From the NCBI GenBank assembly GCA_052143655.1, contig JBKQSL010000269.1, positions 1-17,101 of the forward strand: 17,101 bases of DNA, in the 5' to 3' direction. Of this stretch, positions 5,255-13,229 are shown in pieces. A program made the translations under genes and the position numbers. Positions within the stretch are counted from its first letter, which is position 1; the number at the start of each line of letters is the position of its first letter. The notes beneath the pieces are model-generated. The model made no database searches. It was not told where the DNA came from and was given only the letters and a program-made list of their open reading frames with translations. Source of the stretch: CAVSUR01 sp052143655. Its GTDB lineage: Bacteria; Actinomycetota; Actinomycetes; Streptosporangiales; Streptosporangiaceae.

Positions 5255-8098
5255 ATGGATGGTGCAGAGCTGTCTGCACGCCCGGCGCACGTGTTCGTCG
5301 GCCGCGTGCCCGAGCTGGCCGCACTGTCCGCGGCGCTGGCCGCAGCATCCGCCGGCGAGCCGAAGGTTGTGCTGCTCCAGGGGGAAGCGGGCTTCGGCAA
5401 GTCCTCGCTGGTATCGGAGTTCCTCGGCAGCCGGCCCGGCGTGCCGGTCGTCACAGTAAGCGGCGAGGAGTCCGAGGCCTTCCTCCCTTACGGTCTGGTG
5501 CGGCAGCTCGCGGCCGGGGCGGCTGCTGTCTGCTCCCATGCGCTGGCCGGAGTGGAGCTGCTGGCTGACGGCCCCCGCGAGGATGCGGACCCGCTGGCCG
5601 TCGGCGTCGAGCTGCTGGCGGTGATCTCCTGCCTGCAGGCGGGCGGTGCGGTTGTCGTGCTGATCGAGGACTTGCAGTGGGCCGACCTGGCCTCCGCCCG
5701 CGCTCTGCTGTTCGCCTGCAGGCGCCTGTACGCCGACCGCGTGCTGGTGATCCTCACCGGCCGGCCGGGCGGGACGTCGCTGCTGGGCGAGGGGTGGGAA
5801 CGGTTCGTCAGCAGCGATCGGCGCGCCGCCCGGCTGACGCTGAGCGGGCTGAGCATCAGCGAGCTCGGCGCCCTGTGCGGGATGCTCGGGCGGGCCGGGC
5901 TGCCGCAGCGTGTGCTGCGGCGGGTGCGAGAGCAGACCGGCGGCAGTCCGCTGCTGGCCCGTGCGCTGCTCGCTGAGCTGACCGACGAATCGCTGACGGC
6001 CGCAGGGGGCGCCCTGCGCGCACCCAGGTCCCTGGCGGAACTGATCCAGCCGCAGCTGGCCGCGCTCCCGGCTGCTGCCCGCGACCTGGTGGCGGCGGCG
6101 TCAGTGCTCGGGGATCACTGCACACTTGCCGATGCGGCCGAGCTGGCCGGCACGACGGCCCCGGCGGCGGTGCTCGGCGACGCCGAGCGAGCAGGCTTCC
6201 TGCTCGAGCAGGAGACTCCGGCAGGCTGGCGAATCTCGTTCGCGCATCCGCTGGTCCGCCGGGCCGTGTACGGCGGCCTCGGCGCGCAGCGGCGCCGTGA
6301 CCTGCACCTTCGGGCGGCAGCGATCGCCGGGGGCGAGGAGGCGCTGGCGCACCGGGCCGCCGCGGCGGCCGGCCCGGACCCGAATCTCGCCGCCGACCTC
6401 GATCAGGCCGCGGGCGAGGCAGCCGGCGCCGGAAGGCCACGCCTCGCCGCGCGGTACCTGAGCCAGGCCGCTGCGGTCACCGCCCGGGGGCCCGAGCGCG
6501 ACGAGCGCCTGCTGTCGGCCTTTGAGCTGCTGCTCCGGGCCGCCGACGTGGCCCAGGCCGAGGCCGTCCGGCCTGAGGTTGAGATGCTGGCCGCCAGCGC
6601 CCGCAGGGATGCGGCCCTGGGCCAGCTCGCCGTGCTGGCCGCCCGGCCGCTGGACGCACAGGACTTGCTGACGGCGGCCTGGGATGCGCACGATCCCGTG
6701 ACCGAGGCAGCGGCTGGTGCGGAGGCAGCGCTCGGACTGGGCATGCTGCTGGGCATCTCCGGACGGCTGACCGAGTCGACGCGGTGGCTGGACCGCGCGC
6801 TGAGCAAAGCGGGCGGCACCGAGCCGTGGTACGACGCCGCCCGCGGGATGCGGGCCATACCGTTCACGCTGAACGGCGAAGCTGACAAGGCGCTGAGCCT
6901 GTTCCGCGACCTGCCGGAGCGGGCGGCGATGGCGCCGATGCCCAGAACCGATGCCATCACCTTCCGCGGCCTGGCCAGGCTCTGGACCGGTGACCTGCAG
7001 GGAGCGGCCGAAGACCTTTCGCTGGCAGCGCGCCGGATCAGGGCCGGGCTTCAGGTGCGCTTCCCTGGCCAGCCGCTGGCCTATCTCGCCGAGGCCGAGT
7101 TCAGGCGCGGGAACTGGGATGAGTGCCAGGGCCACGCCGAGCTGGCCGTGTCGCTGGCCCGTGATGCAGATCGCTATTACGACCTGCCGTTGGTGCACAG
7201 TGCGGCCGCGAGAGTCCCGGCCTGCCGCGGCGACTGGGCCGCTGCTGACAGCCACGTGCGCGCTGCGGAGGATGCGGCCCGCGCCTTCGGCGGCATCGCT
7301 GCGATCTTCGCCGCCTCCGCCCGCAGCATCCTGGGCTTCGCCAGGAATGATCCGGCCGAGGCGCTGCGCGGCGCGGCCATGGCACTGGCCGTGCCGGAGA
7401 TCGATTGCTACGACGACCCGGCTGCCTTCTGGTGGCGCCCGCTGCAGATCTGGGCGATGGTCTGCAGCGGCCAGCTGGATGACGCCGAGGCAGCCCTTGC
7501 TGCCTTCACGACCCGGGCGGCTGAGCGGCGCGAGACTCTGGCACTGCTCAACGCGGCCTGGACAGGCGGCTTGCTGAAGATCGCGCAGGGCCAGCTGGAG
7601 CTGGCTGAGCAGACGCTCCGGGATGGCTGCCGCACGGCCGCCTGCGAGCCCTTCCCGTTCCACCGCGCGGTGCTGGACCTCCAGTACGGCCGGTGCTTGT
7701 CCCGGCGGCAGCACCGTAAGGCCGCGATCGCCGCGATCCGTGCGGCAGATGATGTCTTCACCGCCCTCGCAGCGCGCCCCTTCATGCAGGCGGCCAGGGC
7801 CGAGCTGGCCGCGCTGGGCGTCCGGCGGAAGGCCGGCGGCGACCCCGACCTGCCCGGCTTGACTCCCCGGGAACTCCGGGTGGCGCGACTGGTGGCATCG
7901 GGATTGTCCAACCGCGAGGCCGCCGCGCAGCTGTACCTGAGCCCAAAGACCGTCGAGTACCACCTGGCCAGCGTTTTCACCAAGCTGGGGGTCAGCAGCC
8001 GGCACCAGCTGGCTGCCCGGATCGGCGGCCGCGAGCCACCCTGGGCGGCAGCCTGGGGAGAAAACCAGGGAAACCCCGGAAGCCCGGCCGGAGCGTGA
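5255..8098 (+). CDS. LAL-type LuxR family transcriptional regulator with AAA ATPase domain
   Basis: This is a large ATP-binding regulator of the LuxR (LAL) family, MalT/PikD-like, 947 residues from the chosen start. FVGRVPELAALSAAL opens the ATPase domain, GEAGFGKS at 43-50 is Walker A, and VVVLIEDLQWAD at about 133-144 is Walker B. A long alpha-helical TPR-like middle follows. The C-terminus carries the LuxR helix-turn-helix from about residue 869 (LTPRELRVARLVASGLSNRE, then LSPKTVEYHLASVFTKLGV). The ATG at 5255 is preferred because GGGGTGGGGA lies 7 bases upstream and the family domain begins 13 residues in. An ATG at 5195 gives a 20-residue extension. Such proteins usually activate nearby or distant gene sets in response to a ligand; neither target nor ligand is evident here, and no biosynthetic cluster adjoins it. 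Confidence 0.92.
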   Translation: MDGAELSARPAHVFVGRVPELAALSAALAAASAGEPKVVLLQGEAGFGKSSLVSEFLGSRPGVPVVTVSGEESEAFLPYGLVRQLAAGAAAVCSHALAGVELLADGPREDADPLAVGVELLAVISCLQAGGAVVVLIEDLQWADLASARALLFACRRLYADRVLVILTGRPGGTSLLGEGWERFVSSDRRAARLTLSGLSISELGALCGMLGRAGLPQRVLRRVREQTGGSPLLARALLAELTDESLTAAGGALRAPRSLAELIQPQLAALPAAARDLVAAASVLGDHCTLADAAELAGTTAPAAVLGDAERAGFLLEQETPAGWRISFAHPLVRRAVYGGLGAQRRRDLHLRAAAIAGGEEALAHRAAAAAGPDPNLAADLDQAAGEAAGAGRPRLAARYLSQAAAVTARGPERDERLLSAFELLLRAADVAQAEAVRPEVEMLAASARRDAALGQLAVLAARPLDAQDLLTAAWDAHDPVTEAAAGAEAALGLGMLLGISGRLTESTRWLDRALSKAGGTEPWYDAARGMRAIPFTLNGEADKALSLFRDLPERAAMAPMPRTDAITFRGLARLWTGDLQGAAEDLSLAARRIRAGLQVRFPGQPLAYLAEAEFRRGNWDECQGHAELAVSLARDADRYYDLPLVHSAAARVPACRGDWAAADSHVRAAEDAARAFGGIAAIFAASARSILGFARNDPAEALRGAAMALAVPEIDCYDDPAAFWWRPLQIWAMVCSGQLDDAEAALAAFTTRAAERRETLALLNAAWTGGLLKIAQGQLELAEQTLRDGCRTAACEPFPFHRAVLDLQYGRCLSRRQHRKAAIAAIRAADDVFTALAARPFMQAARAELAALGVRRKAGGDPDLPGLTPRELRVARLVASGLSNREAAAQLYLSPKTVEYHLASVFTKLGVSSRHQLAARIGGREPPWAAAWGENQGNPGSPAGA

Positions 8099-8109
8099 GT
8101 CCGTAGTCT

Positions 8110-8147
8110 CCCCGCTATACGGCATGCCCGGCGAGCCGTGACCGGGG
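8110..8147 (+). terminator. Two-step stem-loop behind the LAL gene
   Basis: CCCCG (8110-8114) pairs with CGGGG (8143-8147), and inside it ACGGC (8119-8123) pairs with GCCGT (8135-8139) around an 11-base loop, with unpaired CTAT and GAC between the two helices. It begins 12 bases past the LAL stop codon. There is no T run. Confidence 0.45.
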
Positions 8148-8291
8148 CCGATCACCTGCGAGTCTTCGGCGGCAGCACGGAGGGGCTGCGGACGACGAAG
8201 GCCGGTGCGTAGTCGGCACCCAGGCTGCAAGCTCCGCGCCCAGGAACCCCCGGAGCGGCGGCGCCGTGGCCGATCTTCAGGGGGTCGCTCT

Positions 8292-8531
8292 ATGGGGTCA
8301 TGGTTCTGGCTGAACGTCCCGCTCGCTCTGCTGTTCGTCTGCTGCTGGGCCGGCATCCCGCTGTGGCTGACGTGCACGCGCTGGCACGCTGAGATCGAGG
8401 CAAAGCATGCCGAGATCGCGGTCGCAGCCGGTCCCGTGCCGGTTGTCGCGCCGCGGCTGCCCGCTGTGTCGGCAGCCCGCGAAACGGCCAGCCCGGCCCT
8501 TGCCGGAGCGGCCGAGCAGCCTGGACGCTGA
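8292..8531 (+). CDS. Small single-pass membrane protein (79 aa)
   Basis: The ATG at 8292 follows AGGGGG at 8 bases. The product has one N-terminal hydrophobic segment (about residues 5-27, WFWLNVPLALLFVCCWAGIP) ending at a charged stretch (TRWHAEIEAKHAEIA) that may be helical, then an Ala/Pro-rich tail. Short proteins of this outline, starting with a W-F-W-L-N-V/I-P-type segment, occur in actinomycetes as hypothetical genes. No function is known to me. A longer frame from 8205 exists but has no ribosome site and no family-like sequence before residue 30. It is on the same strand as the LAL gene but separated by a stem-loop, so it probably has its own promoter. Confidence 0.55.
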   Translation: MGSWFWLNVPLALLFVCCWAGIPLWLTCTRWHAEIEAKHAEIAVAAGPVPVVAPRLPAVSAARETASPALAGAAEQPGR

Positions 8532-8887
8532 AGACCGGGCGCGGCCGCACGTCCGGCCGCGACACCACGTCCGCCGCGTTCGATTACGCCATCCCGCCAG
8601 CAGGTACGCCGCAGGCGGCCTCCGGCCGCGCCCGCCACGACTGACGCGGCTCGGGCGGGACAGCACGCCAGGGCCCCGGCAGGCCGGCCGCGGCCACCGG
8701 CGCGCGCAATTACCCAGACGTGTAATGCACGGCAGGAATTCGCCGATAAGAAGGGTAGCCGCCGTTCTATCGGGGCACGCCCTAGACGTGGCCCGCAACG
8801 CCGGAGCAACGGGGCGGCTGTCCCCGGCACGCGCGGTCACGCCGTGCCGGGAGAGCACGGCGATCACGGGGAACCAGGGAGGGAACA
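8532..8887. other. Regulatory spacer ahead of the 8888 gene
   Basis: This 356-base gap contains no convincing gene. Reading frames across it are Arg/Pro/Gly-rich shadows. From about 8706 to 8771 the DNA turns locally AT-richer and holds two inverted repeats, listed separately. The right end carries a strong ribosome site (GGGAGG) for the GTG at 8888. Confidence 0.5.
8706..8771. promoter_or_regulatory. Two adjacent imperfect inverted repeats, candidate operators
   Basis: The first repeat pairs GCAATTAC (8706-8713) with GTAATGC (8722-8728) across 8 bases. The second pairs GATAAGAA (8745-8752) with TTCTATC (8765-8771) across 12 bases. Each has exactly one unmatched A in the left arm. They stand out as AT-containing islands in very GC-rich DNA, 117-180 bases before the GTG start of the membrane-anchored protein at 8888. 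Binding by a dimeric regulator is an inference; no matching regulator is identified. Confidence 0.4.
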
Positions 8888-9556
8888 GTGACCCCCCGCA
8901 AAGAGGCCGTAACCGCGGTGGCCGGGCAGCGAGGAGCAGCCGGCCAGGGCGAGCCGGCCCCCGAACCGGCTCCCGAACCGGCCCGGGAGCAGGAAGCAGC
9001 CAGGCAGCGGGAACCCGCCGGGCCCAGCGGGCGCGCCCGGCATGGAGCGCACGGGCGGCGCGAAGCAAGCCGGCGGCGCCCGGTAATCCTCGCTGCCGCC
9101 GGGGCGGTCGCCGTCGCGCTGATCGTGACGGTCCTGGTGGTCGTAACCGGATCCCGGCACCTGCCGACGCCCGCGGCCCTGGACGGCAGCGCGACCGGCT
9201 CGACGCCGATACCGGTGCTGTACTCCCAGGCCGAAGGATGGCACGGCGGGCAGGTCAAGCCCGGGCAGATCTACCTGGGCCAGGGCGGCGCCCCGTTCGC
9301 CCGCGGCCTGGCCTGGTCGCAGTGGACGGCGGCAGGCGCGCAGGCACACGGGACCGTCTACGTCCAGAAGCCAGGCTGCACGGGACCCAGCTATCAGTGC
9401 GCCTACCAGCGCTTCCCGCACGCGACGGTCACCGTGAGCAGGCCGGGCACCCACGACGGCGTGCGCTACTGGTCGCGGATGACCTGGTCTTACCCGCAGG
9501 ACATGACACAGCGGGTCATCAGCTGGCAGTTCCGGAACGGTCTGTGGCGCGCCTGA
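8888..9556 (+). CDS. Membrane-anchored extracytoplasmic protein of unnamed family
   Basis: The GTG at 8888 is set by GGGAGG 5 bases upstream. The 222-residue product has a cytoplasmic N-terminus of about 64 residues with an E-P-A-P repeat (EPAPEPAPEPA) and basic residues, one membrane helix at about 65-87, and an outside domain. That domain has the motifs IYLGQGGAPFARGLAWSQW, VQKPGCTGPSYQC and YWSRMTWSYP. C164 and C171 probably form a disulfide. I recall similar outside domains (I-Y-L-G-Q-G-G-A-P-F, then K-P-G-C) in other actinomycete proteins without assigned function, usually rich in beta strand. The esterase gene follows after 50 bases on the same strand, so a shared transcript is possible. 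Role unknown; a cell-surface or matrix-binding part would fit. Confidence 0.75.
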   Translation: MTPRKEAVTAVAGQRGAAGQGEPAPEPAPEPAREQEAARQREPAGPSGRARHGAHGRREASRRRPVILAAAGAVAVALIVTVLVVVTGSRHLPTPAALDGSATGSTPIPVLYSQAEGWHGGQVKPGQIYLGQGGAPFARGLAWSQWTAAGAQAHGTVYVQKPGCTGPSYQCAYQRFPHATVTVSRPGTHDGVRYWSRMTWSYPQDMTQRVISWQFRNGLWRA

Positions 9557-9606
9557 CCCGAACGCGCGGTTAGCCGGCGAGCCGCGGGATGTGTCACAGT
9601 GCCCGC

Positions 9607-11082
9607 ATGGCACCCGTTACCACGACATCCGGCAACGTCAGCGGCCAGCAGCAGGACGGGATCACGCGCTACCTGGGCATCCCGTACGCGGCCAGCCCGA
9701 CGGGACCGCTGCGGTTCGCCGCGCCCGCCCCGCCGCCGGCCTGGGACGGTGTCCGGCACGCTGACGCGTTCGGCCCGACGCCACCGAAGCCGTCCTACCC
9801 GGCGCCGCTGGACTACCTGCTCGAAGAGCCGTCGATCCCCGGTGATGACACCTGGCTTACCGTCAATGTCTGGACGCCCGGCGGCGAGGGCGGCCTGCCG
9901 GTCATGGTGTGGATCTACGGCGGCGGCTTCGCGCACGGCAGCACGGCGGTGCCGATGTACGACGGCGCGAGCTTCGCCCGCGACGGCGTGGTGCTGGTGT
10001 CGTTCAACTACCGGATCGGCGTGGACGGGTTCGCCTGCCTGCCGGACGCGCCCGCCAATCGCGGCCTCCTCGACCAGATCGCAGCGCTGGAATGGGTTCG
10101 CGACAACATCGCCGCGTTCGGCGGCGACCCGGGGAACGTCACGATCTTCGGCGAGTCGGCGGGCGCCATGAGCGTGACTACGCTGCTGGCCGTGCCCCGC
10201 GCCCGCGGCCTGTTCGCCAAGGCCATCGCGCAGAGCGGCTGCGTGCAGGCCGCCGCCGCGCCGGGTGACGCACAGAAGGTGGCCGGCGAGATCGGCCGGG
10301 CGCTCGGACGGCCGGCCACCGCGGCTGCCCTGGCGGAGGTTCCGCTGCCGGACCTGGTGCAGGCGCAGGCCGGAGTGGCCCGGGAGATGGCGCTGGGCCC
10401 GGACCCGGCCCGGTTCGGCGCCAGCATCGTGGCCAGCCTGATGACGCAGATCCCCGTCGTGGACGGCGAGCTGATACCCGAGCACCCGATGGCTGCGATC
10501 GCTGCTGGCGCCAGTGCTGACATTCCGCTGCTGACCGGGACCAATGCGGAGGAGTTCCGGCTGTTCCTCGTCCCGTCCGGGCGGGCTGACCAGGTCACCG
10601 GCGACACGCTCGACGCGGTGCTGGCGGCGATGGGCATCGCCCCGAAGATCGCGGCGGTGTACCGGTCGAACCGGCCCGGCGCCACCCCCGGTGACGTGCT
10701 GGGCGCCATCCTGACCGACCGTTACTACCGGCTTCCCGCTCTCGCCGTCGCCGCGGAGCGGGAGCGCGACCCGGCGGCGACCTACCTCTACGAGTTCGCC
10801 TGGCGCAGCCCGGCGAGCATGCTGGGCGCCTGCCATGCGATGGAGATCCCGTTCGTATTCGACAACCTGGCCGCCCGGTACGTCGACCGGCTGACGGGCA
10901 CGGAGCCGCCGCAGGAGCTGGCCGGCGAGATGCACGCCGGGTGGATCAGCTTCGCCCGGAACGGCAATCCGGGCTGGCGTGCCTTCGACGCGGCCGGCGC
11001 AGTGCAGGTGTTCCGCGACGATGGCTCGGCGGTGGAACTAGACCCGCGCGCCGACGAGCGCCAGGTCTGGACGGCGGCCTGA
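9607..11082 (+). CDS. Type-B carboxylesterase / para-nitrobenzyl esterase family
   Basis: A 491-residue alpha/beta hydrolase of the type-B carboxylesterase family, hydrolysing carboxylic esters. GITRYLGIPYA marks the N-terminus, WIYGGGF the oxyanion hole, and FGESAGAMS the nucleophile elbow with S184. GTNAEEFRLF supplies the acid (E316 by alignment) and GACHAMEIPFVFDN the His (H410). All triad members are present, so the enzyme should be active. No signal peptide is seen, which implies a cytoplasmic enzyme. The ATG at 9607 is preferred because the family pattern starts four residues in; an ATG at 9589 adds 6 residues. No clear Shine-Dalgarno precedes 9607. The natural substrate is unknown. 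A strong hairpin follows the stop. Confidence 0.93.
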   Translation: MAPVTTTSGNVSGQQQDGITRYLGIPYAASPTGPLRFAAPAPPPAWDGVRHADAFGPTPPKPSYPAPLDYLLEEPSIPGDDTWLTVNVWTPGGEGGLPVMVWIYGGGFAHGSTAVPMYDGASFARDGVVLVSFNYRIGVDGFACLPDAPANRGLLDQIAALEWVRDNIAAFGGDPGNVTIFGESAGAMSVTTLLAVPRARGLFAKAIAQSGCVQAAAAPGDAQKVAGEIGRALGRPATAAALAEVPLPDLVQAQAGVAREMALGPDPARFGASIVASLMTQIPVVDGELIPEHPMAAIAAGASADIPLLTGTNAEEFRLFLVPSGRADQVTGDTLDAVLAAMGIAPKIAAVYRSNRPGATPGDVLGAILTDRYYRLPALAVAAERERDPAATYLYEFAWRSPASMLGACHAMEIPFVFDNLAARYVDRLTGTEPPQELAGEMHAGWISFARNGNPGWRAFDAAGAVQVFRDDGSAVELDPRADERQVWTAA

Positions 11083-11142
11083 CCCGCCAGGGCGGTCGGG
11101 CGGCCATCATCGCACGTACACGTTCCCAGGTACGCTCACGCC

Positions 11143-11175
11143 CCCGCGGGCCGCGCCGTCGGCGCGGCCCGCGGG
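11143..11175. terminator. Perfect 15-bp hairpin between convergent genes
   Basis: CCCGCGGGCCGCGCC (11143-11157) and its exact complement GGCGCGGCCCGCGGG (11161-11175) flank a 3-base loop (GTC). It lies 60 bases past the esterase stop and 33 bases past the DUF4193 stop on the other strand, so it can end transcription from both sides. No T tract is present. Confidence 0.75.
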
Positions 11176-11208
11176 TACGTGCGCGGTCCCTGGCACCGGA
11201 CCGAGGGC

Positions 11209-11508
11209 TCAGGCCGCGCACTCCCGGCAGACAAGCTGGCCGCCGCGGGTCTCCGCGAGCTGGCTCCTGTGGTGCACGAGGAAGCAACTGGAGCAGGTGA
11301 ACTCATCGGCCTGGCGCGGGATCACGCGGAACGAGAGTTCCTCGTTGGACAGGTCCGCACCCGGCAGTTCGAGTGACTCGGCGACGTCGTCCGGGTCAAT
11401 GTCGATCGCGGTGGCCGACTTGTCCATCCTGCGCGCCTGCAGTTCCTGCAGGCTGTCTTCGGTAAGTTCGTCGTCCGTCTTCCTCGGGCTGTCGTAGTCG
11501 GTAGCCAT
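11209..11508 (-). CDS. DUF4193 family protein
   Basis: A 99-residue protein matching the actinobacterial DUF4193 family over its whole length: MATDYDSPRKTDDELTEDSL at the start, AESLELPGADLS in the middle, and QADEFTCSSCFLVHH then CREC at the end. The two C-x-x-C pairs (CSSC and CREC) look like a small zinc ribbon. Function is unknown, and the family is close to universal in actinomycetes. The N-terminal half is acidic and likely disordered. GGAGGGG lies 11 bases upstream of the ATG, rather far. In streptomycetes this gene is found in the same general neighbourhood as ferrochelatase and an inositol monophosphatase gene, as far as I recall, and both lie to the right here. Confidence 0.93.
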   Translation of the reverse strand: MATDYDSPRKTDDELTEDSLQELQARRMDKSATAIDIDPDDVAESLELPGADLSNEELSFRVIPRQADEFTCSSCFLVHHRSQLAETRGGQLVCRECAA

Positions 11509-11844
11509 GTTGGCTCTTGCCCCTCCATATCACTAGCCGTCGCGCGGGATGTAACGCTCGGGAGGCCCGCGTTGTGCCCGATTCCGGCGGGGAATTCTGT
11601 CACGTTCAGCCGGGCGGCACACGCAGGTCGCCAGCCTGCGGCCCCGTGTCGCCGCGGATGCGCCCGGCAGCGCGGGCATCCTACGCGCAGTTGTTCCGTT
11701 ATCAAACCGAATGCCGGCGCGCTGACCGCGGCGATCCTGGCATGCCGCCAGTAACATCCTCATCACCGCAAACCCGGACGTGCGCCGTGCGTACAGTACG
11801 AACGGCACAGGGATGCACCGGCACAACTTCGCGGGAGTGGCTGC
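11509..11844. other. Divergent spacer between DUF4193 and the kinase-like gene
   Basis: I see no gene in these 336 bases. The spacer should contain both divergent promoters. It holds a small hairpin near 11625-11641 (GCAGG pairing with CCTGC), a TACAGT box at 11792-11797 on the + strand that could be a -10 for the gene at 11845, and a minus-strand promoter candidate at 11527-11555. GGGAG 7 bases before 11845 is the ribosome site of the kinase-like gene. Confidence 0.5.
11527..11555 (-). promoter_or_regulatory. Candidate promoter of the DUF4193 gene
   Basis: On the minus strand GTTACA (11555-11550) and TGATAT (11532-11527) are separated by exactly 17 bases. The match to the main sigma-factor consensus is partial, and the expected start of transcription would fall close to the GGAGGGG ribosome site, which makes the call tentative. 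Confidence 0.28.
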
Positions 11845-13209
11845 ATGCCTCATATCACGCCGCTGCTCGACGATGATCCGCGGCGGATCGGCCGGTACCG
11901 GATCTCGGGCCGCATCGCCGGGATGCCCGGGACCGGCCCGGTTTTCCTCGGCGCGGCGGTGGACGGCAGCCAGGTGACCGTGACCGAGCCGCCAGCCGCG
12001 CAGGAGCTCGACAGCGCCGCCGCACGCGACCGCTTCGCGGCCGAGGCCGCGGCGGCCCGCCGGGTCGCGCCGTTCTGCGCGGCCGGGCTGCTGGACGCCG
12101 GGCTGGAGGCAGGCAGACCGTTCCTCGTCAGCGTGTACGTGCCGGGCCCGTCCCTGCTGGAGCAGGTAGCCGACAGCGGTCCGCTGCCCGCTGCCGACCT
12201 GCAGGCCCTGGCCCTGGGGACTGCGGCAGGGCTGGCTGCCATCCACCAGGCGGGCCTGGTGCACGGCGATTTCGGTCCCGGCCACGTGGTACTCGGCCCG
12301 GCGGGCCCCCGGGTGACCGGGTACGGCATCACCCCGCCCTACGGTCCCGCGACGCCGGCGGCGGACATGCGGGCCTGGGCCCTGACTGCCGGCTACGCCG
12401 CAGCTGGCAACGCTGGCGCCGCCGGCCTGGATGTGCTGCCCGATCCGCTGCGCCAGCTCGCCGCGGCATGCCTCGGGCCCGACCCGGCGGTCCGGCCCAC
12501 CGCGCGGGAGACGGTGCGCGCCCTGCTCGGCGACGCCGACCCGCCTGCCGGGCTGCTGGCCGAAGCATCCCGCCGCGCGGCTGCGCTCCGCGGGGCCGCC
12601 AGCCAGCCGGGCGCCTTCCTTCCAGGAACGCTGCTTCCAGGAACGCAGCCGCCGGGATCACAGTCGCAGCACCACCGGCCACGGTCCCGGCGGGGGCGGG
12701 CCGTCGCCGCGGCCGTCACCGCGGGCGCCGTCGTGCTGCTGGCCCTGATCGTGGTGCTGGCCGTGCACCTGATGGGCAGCACCCGCGGCGAGCCGGCCGC
12801 ATCCGGCTCGCGCACAGCCCCCGCGCAGCACGGGGCCGGGCACCGCCAGCCCAGCAGCCGGGCGCGGCCGGCGGCATCGCGGCCGCGGATCGCCGGCTCG
12901 CTGGCCGGCGTGTGGACCGGGCAGGTGCGGCAGCACAGGCCCGCGGACGTGTTCAGCGTCAGGGTCTTTCTGACGGCGGGCGCTAAGAGCGGTGCGATCA
13001 GCTACACGGGGGCCTCGTTCACCTGTGCCGGGCGGCTGCGCACGGCCTACGCCGCCGGCCGCAAGCTGATCCTGGACCAGGTCATCACCGCAGGGCGGAG
13101 CTCGTGCGCGGACGGGCTGGTGGCCATGCAGCGGACCGGCGCCAGCCTCGCGTTCAGCTTCCGCGGCAGCGCCGGGCCCGCCGCCCGCGGGACACTGGCC
13201 CGGCAGTAG
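11845..13209 (+). CDS. Predicted Ser/Thr pseudokinase with one membrane helix and an outside domain
   Basis: The 454-residue product has the architecture of actinomycete receptor kinases (PknB type): a kinase-like domain (about 15-235), a Pro-rich linker, one membrane helix (about 286-311) and an extracytoplasmic domain (about 345-454). RIGRYRISGRIAGMPGTGPV corresponds to the glycine-rich loop. Catalytic features are degraded: the VAVK Lys is Thr47 (VTVTEPP), HRDLKPxN reads HGDFGPGH at 140-147 (Asp142 kept, Lys and Asn lost), and the DFG motif is Gly159-Tyr-Gly. ATP-dependent phosphorylation is therefore unlikely. The outside part (WTGQVRQHRPADVFSVRVF, and two Cys in FTCAGRL and SSCADGL) looks like a small beta-rich, lipocalin-like fold and may sense a ligand; that is inference. 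GGGAG 7 bases before the ATG supports the start. Confidence 0.85.
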   Translation: MPHITPLLDDDPRRIGRYRISGRIAGMPGTGPVFLGAAVDGSQVTVTEPPAAQELDSAAARDRFAAEAAAARRVAPFCAAGLLDAGLEAGRPFLVSVYVPGPSLLEQVADSGPLPAADLQALALGTAAGLAAIHQAGLVHGDFGPGHVVLGPAGPRVTGYGITPPYGPATPAADMRAWALTAGYAAAGNAGAAGLDVLPDPLRQLAAACLGPDPAVRPTARETVRALLGDADPPAGLLAEASRRAAALRGAASQPGAFLPGTLLPGTQPPGSQSQHHRPRSRRGRAVAAAVTAGAVVLLALIVVLAVHLMGSTRGEPAASGSRTAPAQHGAGHRQPSSRARPAASRPRIAGSLAGVWTGQVRQHRPADVFSVRVFLTAGAKSGAISYTGASFTCAGRLRTAYAAGRKLILDQVITAGRSSCADGLVAMQRTGASLAFSFRGSAGPAARGTLARQ

Positions 13210-13229
13210 CTCCCCGGCAGTAGCTCCCC
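13202..13229. repeat. Exact 14-base tandem duplication over the stop of the kinase-like gene
   Basis: GGCAGTAGCTCCCC occurs twice head to tail (13202-13215 and 13216-13229). The first copy contains the TAG stop of the preceding gene (13207-13209). Confidence 0.8.

Noticed and set aside
4061..5539. 492-codon minus-strand open frame across the recombinase-like gene
   Set aside because: It crosses two genes of the other strand and reads as Gln/Arg/Pro/Gly-rich noise typical of GC-rich antisense frames.
6101..8830. 909-codon minus-strand open frame across the LAL gene
   Set aside because: It is the antisense shadow of a clear LAL regulator with Walker and LuxR motifs; its own sequence is low in hydrophobic pattern and matches nothing.
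8407..9573. 388-codon + strand frame across the spacer and the 8888 gene
   Set aside because: It overlaps the 8888 gene in another frame, has no ribosome site, and reads as Arg/Pro-rich low complexity.
9490..10935. 481-codon minus-strand open frame across the esterase
   Set aside because: The + strand carries a full esterase with intact catalytic triad; the antisense product is His/Arg/Val-rich without motifs.
12617..12660. LPGT motifs of the kinase-like protein as sortase signals
   Set aside because: They lie before the membrane helix on the cytoplasmic side, lack the LPXTG Gly and are not at the C-terminus.
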